Positions 30,049-38,102 of a stretch of 64,000 nt of DNA are shown here, piece by piece; positions within the stretch are counted from its first letter, which is position 1; each line of letters begins with the position of its first letter. Source of the DNA: Caldilineaceae bacterium (lineage in GTDB: Bacteria; Chloroflexota; Anaerolineae; Caldilineales; Caldilineaceae). The stretch spans positions 1-64,000 of the forward strand of contig JAGNDO010000002.1 in NCBI GenBank assembly GCA_018003515.1, given 5' to 3'. The notes beneath the pieces are model-generated. The model worked only from the letters and a program-made list of their open reading frames with translations, was not told the origin of the DNA and did not search any database. The translations under genes and the position numbers were made by a program.

Positions 30049-32136
30049 CTATCCCCCCAAGGGCACGTAGTAAACCACCACCCGCACCGCAGACTCGCTG
30101 ACCACGGACCCATCCGCGCCCAGGATGCGGGCTTGCAGGTAGAGGGGGCCTTCGGCCTGGGCCGCGTCTGGCTGCCAGCGCCAACGCCCGGCGGCGTCTA
30201 CGCTCACGGTGACCACTGCGACGCCGTTGACCCGAATGCCCACCGCCTGACCGGGCTGGGCCACGCCGGTGATGGTGAAGCGAGCCGTCTCCATTCGCTC
30301 CGGGGTCGGGTCCAGGGCCGGGGCGGGGACGGTGGGGGTCTGGGCGGTGACGGTCAGCACCAAGGGGCCGACTTCGTCCCCGCTGCTGGCGTGGACAACC
30401 AGCCAATGGTCCCCCACGGCCAGGGGCGCGGGGGGCAGGGCATACCAGTTGCCTTGGGCGTCCGCCTGGGCTGTGGCCGCCACCTGGTCGTCGATCCGCA
30501 CGATCACCTGTGTCCCAGGAACGGCCAGGCCATAAATGGGCGGCAGTCGATTGGACAATAGACCGGGTGCGGGGGCGCTCACCTGTAAACCAGTGGCCAA
30601 TGCCCCGGACATCCCAACCTGCTCTGGAATCAAAACCGCCAGATCATGCCGAGCCGACACCCCCCCGCCCACAATCTGCACCGTGGCGGTGGTCACCCCA
30701 GAGGCCAGGGGGAAGGTGGGCACGAAGGTCCAGCGTCCATCCGCCCCGGCGCGGACATAGCCCTGCTGGGTGTTGCCAGCACCATCCACGGTCTGCACCC
30801 ACAGCAGCCGGTTCGCCTCGGCCTGGCCAGAAAAGCGCGGAAAACGCGTACCCACAGTGACGGGAGCGTGGACCACAGCTGTCGGCGCAACCGTCGGGCG
30901 GGTGGGTGTGGGGCCGACAACCTGGGCCACTTGAGCGGTCTCGACCACCTCAAACTCCACGGGAGCGGATCGCCCGGACTCTGCCCCGGCTGGGTCCAAA
31001 GCCACGGCCACCACTTGATAGCGGCCCGGCGGCAAGGTTTCGCCCAGCCCCACAGACCAGTGTCCATCATTGGTCACCCAGGCTTGGGCCGAGGGCAGGT
31101 TGGGGAGAGAATCCGGTCCCGCCGTGAACGCCAGGCGCAGACGGCTGGCGGCAAGGGCCGTGCCGGCAAAGAGCAAATCCACCTGGGCGATCTGGCTGTT
31201 CATGCCCGGCTGTAAAATGATGGGTAAATTCAGTACAGGCTGTGTACTAGGGTCAATGAGGGGAGCGATGACGGGCTGGATCGGTCCGGTCACCGTCGGG
31301 GTGATGACCGGGGCAGCCACTGGGGGCAACGAGACGGCCGGCGCGACTGTGGCCAAAGCCGGGGTCGGAACCGGGGTTGGCGGTGCGCTTGTGGGCTGGG
31401 GGGGCATCTCCGTGGCGGTGAGGGCGATGGGCAGAACGACCTCGGTCGGGTTGCTTTCGTCCAGCACCGCGCCCGTGGGATCTTGGGCCACCATGACTAT
31501 CTGGAAGGGGTTTGTGGCCGGAAGCCCACTGTGTACCTGCCAACGACCGTCACGGTCCGCCTGGGCCTGGCCCAAAGGGGTGCGCCGATCCTCGTCGATT
31601 TCCAGCACAGAAAGCGTCACCCCTGACGGGGCCTGGCCGGAAAGCAGCAGGATCGAGCCATCTTGGGAGAGATCAGCGCCCTGCAAAAGCAGAGGCGGTT
31701 GGGGCGAAGAGAGGGCCACCACGGGAACCACCATGCTGCCGCCGGCCAAGGGCTGACCGGTGAGCGGGTCCAGGGTCACGGCTTGCAACCGGTAGGCCCC
31801 GGCTGTCCAGGCAGAGCCGGTTTCCAGGGTCCAACTGCCATCCGCCAGGGGCATGGTGCGGCCAAGCTCGCCCAACTGGGCATCCATCACCGCCACGGGG
31901 CTGTTGACCGGGGCCGTGCCGCGGAAAAGTTGGGCGGCGTTCACATCCACGCTCCCCGGCCCCGGCTCGGTAAGGGTGAGGGGGACAAGGGTGGGCGGCG
32001 GGGGCAGTTGGCTCGTGGGCGGAGCCTTCAACAGCCAGACCCATAGCAGGACAAAGAGCAGCAGGGCCGCACCGATTTTCCATCGGTCCAGGCCCCAATC
32101 GTAATATGGTGGCCGCTGAAAAGGATTGTGGGTCAT
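30049..32136 (-). CDS. Membrane-anchored protein with Ig-like repeats
   Basis: 695 residues. A single membrane segment lies near residues 22-40 (IGAALLLFVLLWVWLL) with an N-terminal cytoplasmic tail. The outside part is a series of beta-sandwich (Ig/Big-like) units with the recurring phrase DG.W..., for example MPLADGSWTLETGSAWTAGA, AQADRDGRWQVHSGLPATNP, VTNDGHWSVGLGETLPPGRY, RAGADGRWTFVPTFPLASGV, ADAQGNWYALPPAPLAVGD and VDAAGRWRWQPDAAQAEGP; I count six. Pro/Thr linkers (PTSAPPTPVPTPAL) separate blocks. It is probably a surface or cell-wall-associated protein. It lies between the HhH membrane protein and the lamin-tail protein on the same strand; the three may form one envelope cluster. Confidence 0.75.
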   Translation of the reverse strand: MTHNPFQRPPYYDWGLDRWKIGAALLLFVLLWVWLLKAPPTSQLPPPPTLVPLTLTEPGPGSVDVNAAQLFRGTAPVNSPVAVMDAQLGELGRTMPLADGSWTLETGSAWTAGAYRLQAVTLDPLTGQPLAGGSMVVPVVALSSPQPPLLLQGADLSQDGSILLLSGQAPSGVTLSVLEIDEDRRTPLGQAQADRDGRWQVHSGLPATNPFQIVMVAQDPTGAVLDESNPTEVVLPIALTATEMPPQPTSAPPTPVPTPALATVAPAVSLPPVAAPVITPTVTGPIQPVIAPLIDPSTQPVLNLPIILQPGMNSQIAQVDLLFAGTALAASRLRLAFTAGPDSLPNLPSAQAWVTNDGHWSVGLGETLPPGRYQVVAVALDPAGAESGRSAPVEFEVVETAQVAQVVGPTPTRPTVAPTAVVHAPVTVGTRFPRFSGQAEANRLLWVQTVDGAGNTQQGYVRAGADGRWTFVPTFPLASGVTTATVQIVGGGVSARHDLAVLIPEQVGMSGALATGLQVSAPAPGLLSNRLPPIYGLAVPGTQVIVRIDDQVAATAQADAQGNWYALPPAPLAVGDHWLVVHASSGDEVGPLVLTVTAQTPTVPAPALDPTPERMETARFTITGVAQPGQAVGIRVNGVAVVTVSVDAAGRWRWQPDAAQAEGPLYLQARILGADGSVVSESAVRVVVYYVPLGG

Positions 32137-32179
32137 AAAAAGAGAGGGGAAGTGAGTATCGACTGGGTGGAGGGGACGC

Positions 32180-32222
32180 GGTGGGGTGCAGAGGCAAGCG
32201 ATCGGATCCTCTGCACCCCACC
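32180..32222. terminator. Perfect 15-base hairpin between envelope genes
   Basis: GGTGGGGTGCAGAGG (32180-32194) and CCTCTGCACCCCACC (32208-32222) pair with a 13-base loop. It sits 8 bases downstream of the HhH gene stop. There is no T-run, so it may attenuate or protect the mRNA rather than terminate it. Confidence 0.5.
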
Positions 32223-32230
32223 ATGAAGGG

Positions 32231-33277
32231 TCAACTTAACGCCACTGCCTGGGCGATCCAATCCACAAAATCCCCTCGGGAGGTGGGCAGGGCAGCGGCC
32301 AGATCATCGGCTGTGGTGGCGGCCAGTTGGGCATAGGTGAAGATGCCAGCCCGATAAAGCTGCTGCTCGGCCCCTTCGCCAAGACCTTTGAGTGCAGAAA
32401 GTTTGTCCGGCAGCGGACCGTGATAGCGAGCCCCCATACGGTTGTTGGCCAGGGCCAGCGCTTGGGCTTGGGCGGGCCAATCTCCCGCGTTGGCCGCGTC
32501 GATGGCCTCTGTGGCTTCTTCCAAAGCGCTGACGGTCATGTTGGCGACCTGATCCCAGGTGTAGATGCCGGCACGGTAAAGGCGGGTTTCATAGACCCGG
32601 CCAATGCCCAGGATCTCGGTCAGATCATCGGGATAGTTGGTGTTGGCCGGGGCTGTGCTGCCCAGGCTGGGAGCCTCCACATCGGTCAGCTCATCCGCAA
32701 CCTTGGTGGGTTCAGCACTGATGGCCGCGCCGGCGGCCAGGGCTGCCCCGCCCAAACCGATCTTGGCACCATCCAGATCCACGTCCGGCAGATCCACGTC
32801 AGCCATCTCGACATCGGGCAGATCCATGTCCGACAGATCCATGTCCGGCATGTCAAAGTCAGGCAGATCGGTATCGGGCATGGCCACGGCGAGGTCGGGC
32901 AATTCGGCAGACACATCGGGCATGGCCAGGTCGGGCAGCTCTACATCGGGCAGGTCGAGGTCGGGCAGGTCCGCGGCGGTGTTCATGGAGGCGGCGAGGA
33001 CGCCCAGCTTGGCGCTGGGGGCGTCCAGGTCCGGGGCTTCCAGGGCCACGTCCCGGTTGGCGGCTGGGGCGCTGGCGGCCCCGGAAAAAGCAGCGGTGCC
33101 ATCTTCACGAGAGAGGGTTGCACCCATATCAGCCGAGGCGCGCAGGGCATTTTCTAACTCGGCCACGCGTTCGTCGCGTACCTCCATGCGTTTGCGACGG
33201 AACCAAATCCATTCAATGAGTGTGGACAACAGCCAACCGATCAGGATACCAACAAGAAGCCACCAATACCAAGCCAT
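32231..33277 (-). CDS. Membrane-anchored protein with acidic pentad repeats and two HhH-like domains
   Basis: 348 residues. The N-terminal membrane segment is WYWWLLVGILIGWLLSTLIE, followed by a basic turn (WFRRKRMEVRDERV) and a short coiled region. Residues about 105-170 are a repeat with a five-residue period, such as LPDLDLPDVELPDLAMPDVS and DMDLSDMDLPDVEMADVDLP, with no positive charge at all. Two related helix-hairpin-helix modules end the protein: LTEILGIGRVYETRLYRAGI (about 222-260) and LSALKGLGEGAEQQLYRAGI (about 300-340). Such HhH pairs are also found in cytoplasmic DNA-binding proteins, so topology matters: the positive-inside rule puts the C-terminal part in the cytoplasm. The function is unknown. 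Confidence 0.75.
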   Translation of the reverse strand: MAWYWWLLVGILIGWLLSTLIEWIWFRRKRMEVRDERVAELENALRASADMGATLSREDGTAAFSGAASAPAANRDVALEAPDLDAPSAKLGVLAASMNTAADLPDLDLPDVELPDLAMPDVSAELPDLAVAMPDTDLPDFDMPDMDLSDMDLPDVEMADVDLPDVDLDGAKIGLGGAALAAGAAISAEPTKVADELTDVEAPSLGSTAPANTNYPDDLTEILGIGRVYETRLYRAGIYTWDQVANMTVSALEEATEAIDAANAGDWPAQAQALALANNRMGARYHGPLPDKLSALKGLGEGAEQQLYRAGIFTYAQLAATTADDLAAALPTSRGDFVDWIAQAVALS

Positions 33278-33411
33278 TTTTATTACCTCCGTGTGTTGAG
33301 GGTGGGGTGTGGGTATGTTTTAGAAATGGTCAACAAATGCCGGGGGTGGGCAATTGCTGTTCCAAATGGGTTTGCGCCAGGGGCAGGGTGACGGGGATCG
33401 CACTTGTGTGT

Positions 33412-33441
33412 ATGATACACCGAGCCGGGATAGGATGTCAA
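33412..33441 (-). promoter_or_regulatory. Promoter of the HhH membrane protein gene
   Basis: Reading leftward, consensus TTGACA (33441-33436), an 18-base spacer and TATCAT (33417-33412). Confidence 0.6.
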
Positions 33442-33481
33442 TGAATTTTCCTCTCCCTGGGCGATTGGCTGTGCTGAATCG

Positions 33482-33576
33482 TAAGCGTTCGCCCCCCTCG
33501 GCCCCCAATGCTGGGGGAGGTGGTGGACAGTTCTCCCCAAAGCTGGGGGGTCAGGGGGGCGGGGGATGAACGCTTA
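33482..33576. mobile_element. GC-rich MITE/REP-like element with TAAGCGTTC ends
   Basis: Ends TAAGCGTTC and GAACGCTTA are inverted copies. Inside are two hairpins, GCCCCCAATGCTGGGGG and CTCCCCAAAGCTGGGG, joined by GGTGGTGGACAGTT, then GTCAGGGGGGCGGGGG. A sister copy is at 63626-63718 with different end sequences but the same internal words. No transposase is nearby. Confidence 0.7.
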
Positions 33577-33584
33577 TGCTGGAT

Positions 33585-34373
33585 CTATTGGCGGCGGCGC
33601 TGACGGGCGGCCTCAAAGAGGATCACAGTGCCAGCCATGGCCGCGTTGAGGGATTCGGTGCCGCCGCGCATGGGGATGGCCACAGGACGTCCCATCTGAC
33701 GGGCCGGGGCACTGGGGCCGCCTGCCTCACTACCCAAAATCAACACGGCGGGCTGAGTCCAGTTGACTTCATCATAGGTCAACTCGCTTTTTGCATCGGC
33801 CACAAAGATTGGCCACGCTGGGTCGAGGTGGCTTTTGACCTCATCCCAATCGGCGCAGGTGCGCAAGGGCAGGCGGAAGTGGGCACCCATGCCGGCCCGC
33901 AGCACCTTGGGGTTAAAGACGTCCACAGTCTGGGGGGCAAGGAGAACCAGACCGACCCCAGCGGCTTCCGCCGCCCGCAACAGGGTACCCGCATTGCCAG
34001 GATCGCCGATGGCGTCCAAAATCAGAACCAAGCCAGGCTGGCGGGGAGCGGGCAGATCCGGCGTGGGCAGCACCGCGGCGATGCCCTGGGGGGTCACCGT
34101 GTCGGCCAGACTTTGGAAGACTTGGGGAGTGCAGGCCAAACTCTCGACACCCGCGGCGCTGATTTCCGCCACCAATTGGGCCAGGGCCGGGTTGGTCTCG
34201 GCGACTGCGGGGACAAAGAAGATCCGATCTGGGCGTGCGCCGGCCCGCCAGGCGTCTTCGACCAGACGCAGCCCCTCCAAGAGGCAACGACCGGCGGCCA
34301 AGCGTTGGCGTTTGCGCTGCAAGCTGCGGGCTTCTTTAATGCGGTTGTTGTCTGTGCTGGTGATCATGGGCAT
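33585..34373 (-). CDS. SpoU/TrmH-family RNA methyltransferase
   Basis: 262 residues. An N-terminal substrate-binding part (ITSTDNNRIKEARSLQRKRQ, RCLLEGLRLVEDAWRAGA) is followed by the SPOUT knot with the three family motifs: LDAIGDPGNAGTLLRAAEA, LILGSEAGGPS and IPMRGGTESLNAAMAGTVIL. The enzyme methylates a ribose 2'-OH in rRNA or tRNA using SAM; members next to rplT/infC are often annotated as 23S rRNA methyltransferases, but the target is not proven. A second ATG at 34367 is an alternative start. A terminator (34386-34413) separates it from rplT. Confidence 0.92.
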   Translation of the reverse strand: MPMITSTDNNRIKEARSLQRKRQRLAAGRCLLEGLRLVEDAWRAGARPDRIFFVPAVAETNPALAQLVAEISAAGVESLACTPQVFQSLADTVTPQGIAAVLPTPDLPAPRQPGLVLILDAIGDPGNAGTLLRAAEAAGVGLVLLAPQTVDVFNPKVLRAGMGAHFRLPLRTCADWDEVKSHLDPAWPIFVADAKSELTYDEVNWTQPAVLILGSEAGGPSAPARQMGRPVAIPMRGGTESLNAAMAGTVILFEAARQRRRQ

Positions 34374-34385
34374 AAATGATAGATC

Positions 34386-34413
34386 AAAACGGCAGAGACC
34401 TGAGTCTCTGCCG
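34386..34413 (-). terminator. Intrinsic terminator after rplT
   Basis: The leftward transcript folds CGGCAGAGAC / GTCTCTGCCG with a TCAG loop, followed by TTTT. It lies about 65 bases past the rplT stop and closes the infC-rpmI-rplT operon. Confidence 0.75.
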
Positions 34414-34477
34414 CTTTGCTGCTTTGTTGAGTTTGGTACCGGTTCTGCGGCGGCTTCGGATGAAGACCGGTAGCAGA

Positions 34478-34834
34478 TCAGGCCAGTTGGGCCTTGGCCA
34501 GATCGACCAACTTGGTGAAGGCGGCGCTGTCATAGACAGCGATGTCCGCCAGAACCTTGCGGTCAACCTGGACGTTGGCCAGCTTCAGGCCATAAATCAG
34601 ACGGCTGTAGCTGAGGCCATTGATACGAGAGGCCGCGTTGATGCGGGTTGTCCACAAACGACGAAAATCTCGCTTGCGGTTGCGTCGGTCCCGGAACGCA
34701 TAGAACAGGGACTTCATCATGGCCTCATTGGCCCGACGATACAGTCGATGTCGACTGCCGAACTGTCCTTTGGTGAACTTAAGGACTCTTTTGTGCCGCT
34801 TGTGAGAAGCGACCTTGGGTCTTGAACGTGGCAT
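34478..34834 (-). CDS. rplT: 50S ribosomal protein L20
   Basis: 118 residues, the standard length. The basic N-terminus [19 protein letters not shown], the helix [19 protein letters not shown] and [20 protein letters not shown] are diagnostic. L20 organises early 50S assembly and in many bacteria represses its own operon by binding an mRNA leader. It is the last gene of infC-rpmI-rplT. Start ATG follows AAGGA. Confidence 0.98.
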   Translation of the reverse strand: MPRSRPKVASHKRHKRVLKFTKGQFGSRHRLYRRANEAMMKSLFYAFRDRRNRKRDFRRLWTTRINAASRINGLSYSRLIYGLKLANVQVDRKVLADIAVYDSAAFTKLVDLAKAQLA

Positions 34835-35014
34835 GTGTTATTCCTTCCGTGATGGCGGGTGTTTTTCAATCACACCGCTTATTCCTGGCCCGTCACGTAC
34901 TTTGGATCGATCGTGAGACCGGTTCGTGCTGCCAAAGAAATGTCAAAAAAAACGAGATACTACGGTTCCTTCGGAAAAACAGAGGGTGAAACAGGCTTGA
35001 CTGGTCGTGCCGAA

Positions 35015-35221
35015 CTAGGCCACAGAAACGCCAGCAATCGCCTTCACCATCTTGATGGTGCTCGTCACGCCGGACGAGACACTCTTGCGGTACGAGCGGC
35101 GCATGCGCTTGGTTTTGTTACGGCGCAAGTGACCACCGCCCTGACGGCGGCGGATCAACTTACCGTTCTTGGTCACGCGGAAGCGGGACGCAGCGCCTTT
35201 GTGTGTTTTCATCTTAGGCAT
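35015..35221 (-). CDS. rpmI: 50S ribosomal protein L35
   Basis: 68 residues. The start MPKMKTHKGAASRFRVTKNG and the middle GGGHLRRNKTKRMRRSYRKS are typical of L35. The ATG at 35221 has GGAG eight bases upstream; an earlier in-frame start at 35335 would add unrelated sequence. It is 193 bases downstream of infC and 180 upstream of rplT, wider gaps than usual, leaving room for leader structures used in L20 control. Confidence 0.97.
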   Translation of the reverse strand: MPKMKTHKGAASRFRVTKNGKLIRRRQGGGHLRRNKTKRMRRSYRKSVSSGVTSTIKMVKAIAGVSVA

Positions 35222-35414
35222 AAGGGTTCTCCAACTCAACAGTTCAGGGTCAACAGACGGGGTCAGTTTTTGGCTGACCGTACAATCAGGCTCATCAAAA
35301 CTCAACAAAGCAGGGTGGTGCGGTTTCAAAAACATACAAAAGCGGACCGCAGCCCGCTCTGGTATCTATGGGAATGCGACAGCCACAACAGCTATCAGAT
35401 CGACAGGGCTTGAC

Positions 35415-35930
35415 CTAGCCTTCGGTGGGAGCCAGGATCATGATCATGCTGTTGCCTTCAAAGGCGGGCCGTGACTCAACGCCAACCACATCGGCCACCT
35501 CTTCGGAGACGCGCTGGAGTAGATCTCTGGCAACTTCCGGGTGATAAATCTCCCGGCCGCGGAAGCGGATGCGCACCTTGATCTTGTCACCCTCGCCGGC
35601 AAACTTGCGGATTTTGGAGAGGACGACCTGAATGTCGTGCTCACCGGTTTTGGGCCGCAACCGTACCTCTTTGACTTCGATCTGCTTCTGCGACTTGCGG
35701 GCATCCCGCTCACGCTTCTGCTTTTCGTAAAGGTACTTGCCATAATCCATCAAGCGGCAGACCGGCGGATTGGCATTGGGGGCGACCTCAACCAGATCCA
35801 GCTCGCGCTGTTCGGCGATGGCCAGGGCTTCTTTAATGGACAATATGCCCAATTGTTCACCTTCGGCATCAATGACCCGCACCTCGCGGGCAAAGATTCG
35901 GTTATTTATGCGGGTAGTGTCTCTACTAAT
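35415..35930 (-). CDS. infC: Translation initiation factor IF-3, AUU start
   Basis: 171 residues if begun at ATT 35930. The conserved IF-3 start INNRIFAREVRVIDAEGEQL requires codons upstream of the first ATG/GTG-type start at 35882. Sixteen codons earlier there is an ATT preceded by AAAGGAG seven bases away. An AUU (or other rare) start is the hallmark of infC and lets IF-3 repress its own synthesis, since it rejects non-canonical starts. The N-domain, linker (CRLMDYGKYLYEKQKRERDA) and C-domain (EVRLRPKTGEHDIQVVLSKI) are all present. Upstream is a strong promoter (36022-36050). IF-3 keeps ribosomal subunits apart and checks start codons. Confidence 0.95.
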   Translation of the reverse strand: MSRDTTRINNRIFAREVRVIDAEGEQLGILSIKEALAIAEQRELDLVEVAPNANPPVCRLMDYGKYLYEKQKRERDARKSQKQIEVKEVRLRPKTGEHDIQVVLSKIRKFAGEGDKIKVRIRFRGREIYHPEVARDLLQRVSEEVADVVGVESRPAFEGNSMIMILAPTEG

Positions 35931-35966
35931 TTCCGTGCTCCTTTGGTCGTGCAGGCTACATCATGT

Positions 35967-35990
35967 TCGATCACGATTGATCATGATCGA
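35967..35990. promoter_or_regulatory. Near-palindrome in the infC leader
   Basis: The 24 bases built of TCGATCAC..GATTGATC..ATGATCGA read nearly the same on both strands. It is transcribed, lying between the promoter and the infC start, so it could be a leader hairpin or an operator. Confidence 0.4.
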
Positions 35991-36021
35991 CAAGCCGTTC
36001 TACATAAGCTTACAAACTGTG

Positions 36022-36050
36022 AGTATATCATCAGAGCGGCGGGTCGTCAA
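36022..36050 (-). promoter_or_regulatory. Strong promoter of infC-rpmI-rplT
   Basis: Reading leftward, TTGACG (36050-36045), a 17-base spacer and consensus TATACT (36027-36022). It lies about 85 bases before the infC start, and also separates infC from thrS transcription. Confidence 0.75.
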
Positions 36051-36061
36051 CTTTTTTCGGG

Positions 36062-36170
36062 ATTGAGGGATTGGGATCAGGGATTGGGATCAGGGATTGG
36101 GGATTTGGGATTGGGCAATCAATCCCCTAATCGCTCAAACTCCAAATCCCTAATCCCCAATCCCTGATCC
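36062..36170. repeat. Heptad/octad (GGGATTGGGATCA) inverted array
   Basis: A left run of GGGATTGGGATCAGGGATTG faces a right run of AATCCCTAATCCCCAATCCC, ending directly at the thrS stop codon (36171-36173). Confidence 0.8.
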
Positions 36171-37997
36171 CTACAACTCCGCCGACCGGGTGGCGATGCG
36201 ATCCGTGACCAGGGCGATGAAGTCGGCGACGGGCATGGCATTTTGGCGCTTGCCGTCCCGCCGGCGCAGGGCCACGGTCTCGTCGGCCACTTCCTGGTCG
36301 CCCACGACCAGCATGTAGGGGATCTTCATGAGCTGGGCGTCCCGGATCTTGGCGTTCATGCGGTCGGATCCCAGATCCGCGGTGGCCCGCACCCCGGCCT
36401 GGCGCAGACGCTGGGCCAGCTTCTCGGCATAGTCGTTGTGGCCATCGGTGATGGGCACAACCCGCACCTGTTCCGGCGACAGCCAGACCGGGAAGACCCC
36501 GGCGTAGTGCTCGATCAGGAAGCCGATCATGCGCTCGTGGGTGCTGAGGGGGGCGCGGTGGATGCACAGGGGCACCTCGGCCTGACCCTCTCGGTTGATG
36601 AACTCCAGGTTAAAGCGTTCCGGCACGGCGAAGTCCACCTGGTTGGTGCCCAGAGTGAACTCACGACCGATGGCGCTCCAGATCTGCACGTCGATCTTGG
36701 GACCGTAAAAGGCTGCCTCGTCGGCCACTTCCACAAAGGGCACGCCGCCGTTGATCATGGCGTTGCGCACCATCTCCTCGGTCTTGAGCCAGAGTCGCTC
36801 GTTGTCCACATACTTTTTACCCAGCCCCTTGCGGTGATGGGTGCTGAGGCGCATGACAAACTTCTCCACGCCAAAGAGGTCAAAGTATTTGAGATAGAGA
36901 CCGACCACGCCCATGAACTCCTGCTCGAACTGCTCTTCGGAGCAGTAGATGTGGGCGTCGTTCATCTGCATGGAGCGCACCCGCATCAGGCCGAAGAGTT
37001 CGCCGCTCTTTTCATAGCGATAGCAGGTGCCATACTCGGAAAGACGCACGGGCAGTTCCCGATAGCTGCGGGGACGGCTGCCGAAGATCTTGTGGTGCAT
37101 GGGGCAGTTCATGGGTTTGACATAATACTTGACCCCTTCCAGCTCCATGGGCGGGTACATGCTCTCGGCATAGTAGGGCAGATGGCCGCTGCGGATGAAG
37201 AGATCCTCCTTGGTGACATGGGGCGTCCGCACCTGCTGATAGCCGGCGGCCAGTTCCACTTCTTTGGCCAGCTTCTCCAGTTCCTCGATGATCACCGTGC
37301 CCCGGGGGGTCCACAGGGGCAGACCCGGCCCCACTTCTTCGTCGAAGGTGAAGAGATCCAACTCCTTGCCCAGCTTGCGGTGATCCCGCTTCTTGGCCTC
37401 TTCCAACATATTCAGATACTCTTTGAGATCTTTTTTGTTGCGCCAAGCCGTGCCATAGATGCGCTGCAACATAGCCTTGTGTTCGTCGCCCCGCCAATAG
37501 GCCCCGGCCACGCTCATCAGCTTGAAGCCATCCGGCGGAATCTGGCCCGTGTGGTCCACATGGGGACCACGGCACAGGTCCCGGAAGGTGTCGTGCTGAT
37601 AGGTGCTGATCACCGGTCGCTCGTCGGTCTCATTGCCATATTCGTCCACGCCCCCCTTGTCCAGGCCGTCGATCAATTCCAGCTTGTATTGCTGACCGGC
37701 GAAAAGGGATCGGGCCGCGTCCGCGCTGACTTCCTCATATTGGAAGGGGAACTTGCCGCCGATGATCTGGCGCATGCGCTTTTCGATGGTCTCCAAATCT
37801 TCCGGCGTGAAGGTGGTCAGCTTGCCATCTTCTCCCCGGCCCAGGTCGAAGTCATAATAGAAGCCGTTCTCAATCGGCGGCCCGATGGCGATCTTGGCCT
37901 CCGGGTAGATCTCTAGCACCGCCTGGGCCATGACATGCGCTGCCCCGTGGCGGATCTTGTACAACTGGTCTTGCTCTGGTGCGTTATAGTCACTCAT
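36171..37997 (-). CDS. thrS: Threonyl-tRNA synthetase lacking the TGS domain
   Basis: 608 residues. It begins directly with the N2 editing domain (QLYKIRHGAAHVMAQAVLEI, then AIGPPIENGFYYDFDLG), so the N-terminal TGS/N1 domain of about 60 residues found in the E. coli enzyme is absent. The class II core is complete: MNCPMHHKIFGSRPRSYREL (zinc cysteine), YEKSGELFGLMRVRSMQMND (motif 2), ALL of motif 3 near CIHRAPLSTHERMIGFLIEH and the C-terminal anticodon-binding domain. It charges tRNA-Thr. The start ATG 37997 follows GGGAG; an open extension to 38081 encodes GGCGAAT repeats and is not protein-like. A Thr T-box leader lies upstream of the preceding gene and may control both. Confidence 0.95.
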   Translation of the reverse strand: MSDYNAPEQDQLYKIRHGAAHVMAQAVLEIYPEAKIAIGPPIENGFYYDFDLGRGEDGKLTTFTPEDLETIEKRMRQIIGGKFPFQYEEVSADAARSLFAGQQYKLELIDGLDKGGVDEYGNETDERPVISTYQHDTFRDLCRGPHVDHTGQIPPDGFKLMSVAGAYWRGDEHKAMLQRIYGTAWRNKKDLKEYLNMLEEAKKRDHRKLGKELDLFTFDEEVGPGLPLWTPRGTVIIEELEKLAKEVELAAGYQQVRTPHVTKEDLFIRSGHLPYYAESMYPPMELEGVKYYVKPMNCPMHHKIFGSRPRSYRELPVRLSEYGTCYRYEKSGELFGLMRVRSMQMNDAHIYCSEEQFEQEFMGVVGLYLKYFDLFGVEKFVMRLSTHHRKGLGKKYVDNERLWLKTEEMVRNAMINGGVPFVEVADEAAFYGPKIDVQIWSAIGREFTLGTNQVDFAVPERFNLEFINREGQAEVPLCIHRAPLSTHERMIGFLIEHYAGVFPVWLSPEQVRVVPITDGHNDYAEKLAQRLRQAGVRATADLGSDRMNAKIRDAQLMKIPYMLVVGDQEVADETVALRRRDGKRQNAMPVADFIALVTDRIATRSAEL

Positions 37998-38015
37998 TTC
38001 AATCTCCCTTGCGAA

Positions 38016-38042
38016 TGGCAAATGGCGAATGGCGAATGGCGG
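38016..38042. repeat. GGCGAAT/GGCAAAT heptad run
   Basis: Four tandem heptads (GGCAAAT GGCGAAT GGCGAAT GGC) in the leader of thrS. The same family is at 44729-44750 and 55083-55197. Confidence 0.65.
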
Positions 38043-38102
38043 CCCAAGCTGTGTCCAAGCCCGCCAATCCAAAATCGCCAATCAAAAATCCAAAATCTAT
38101 CT

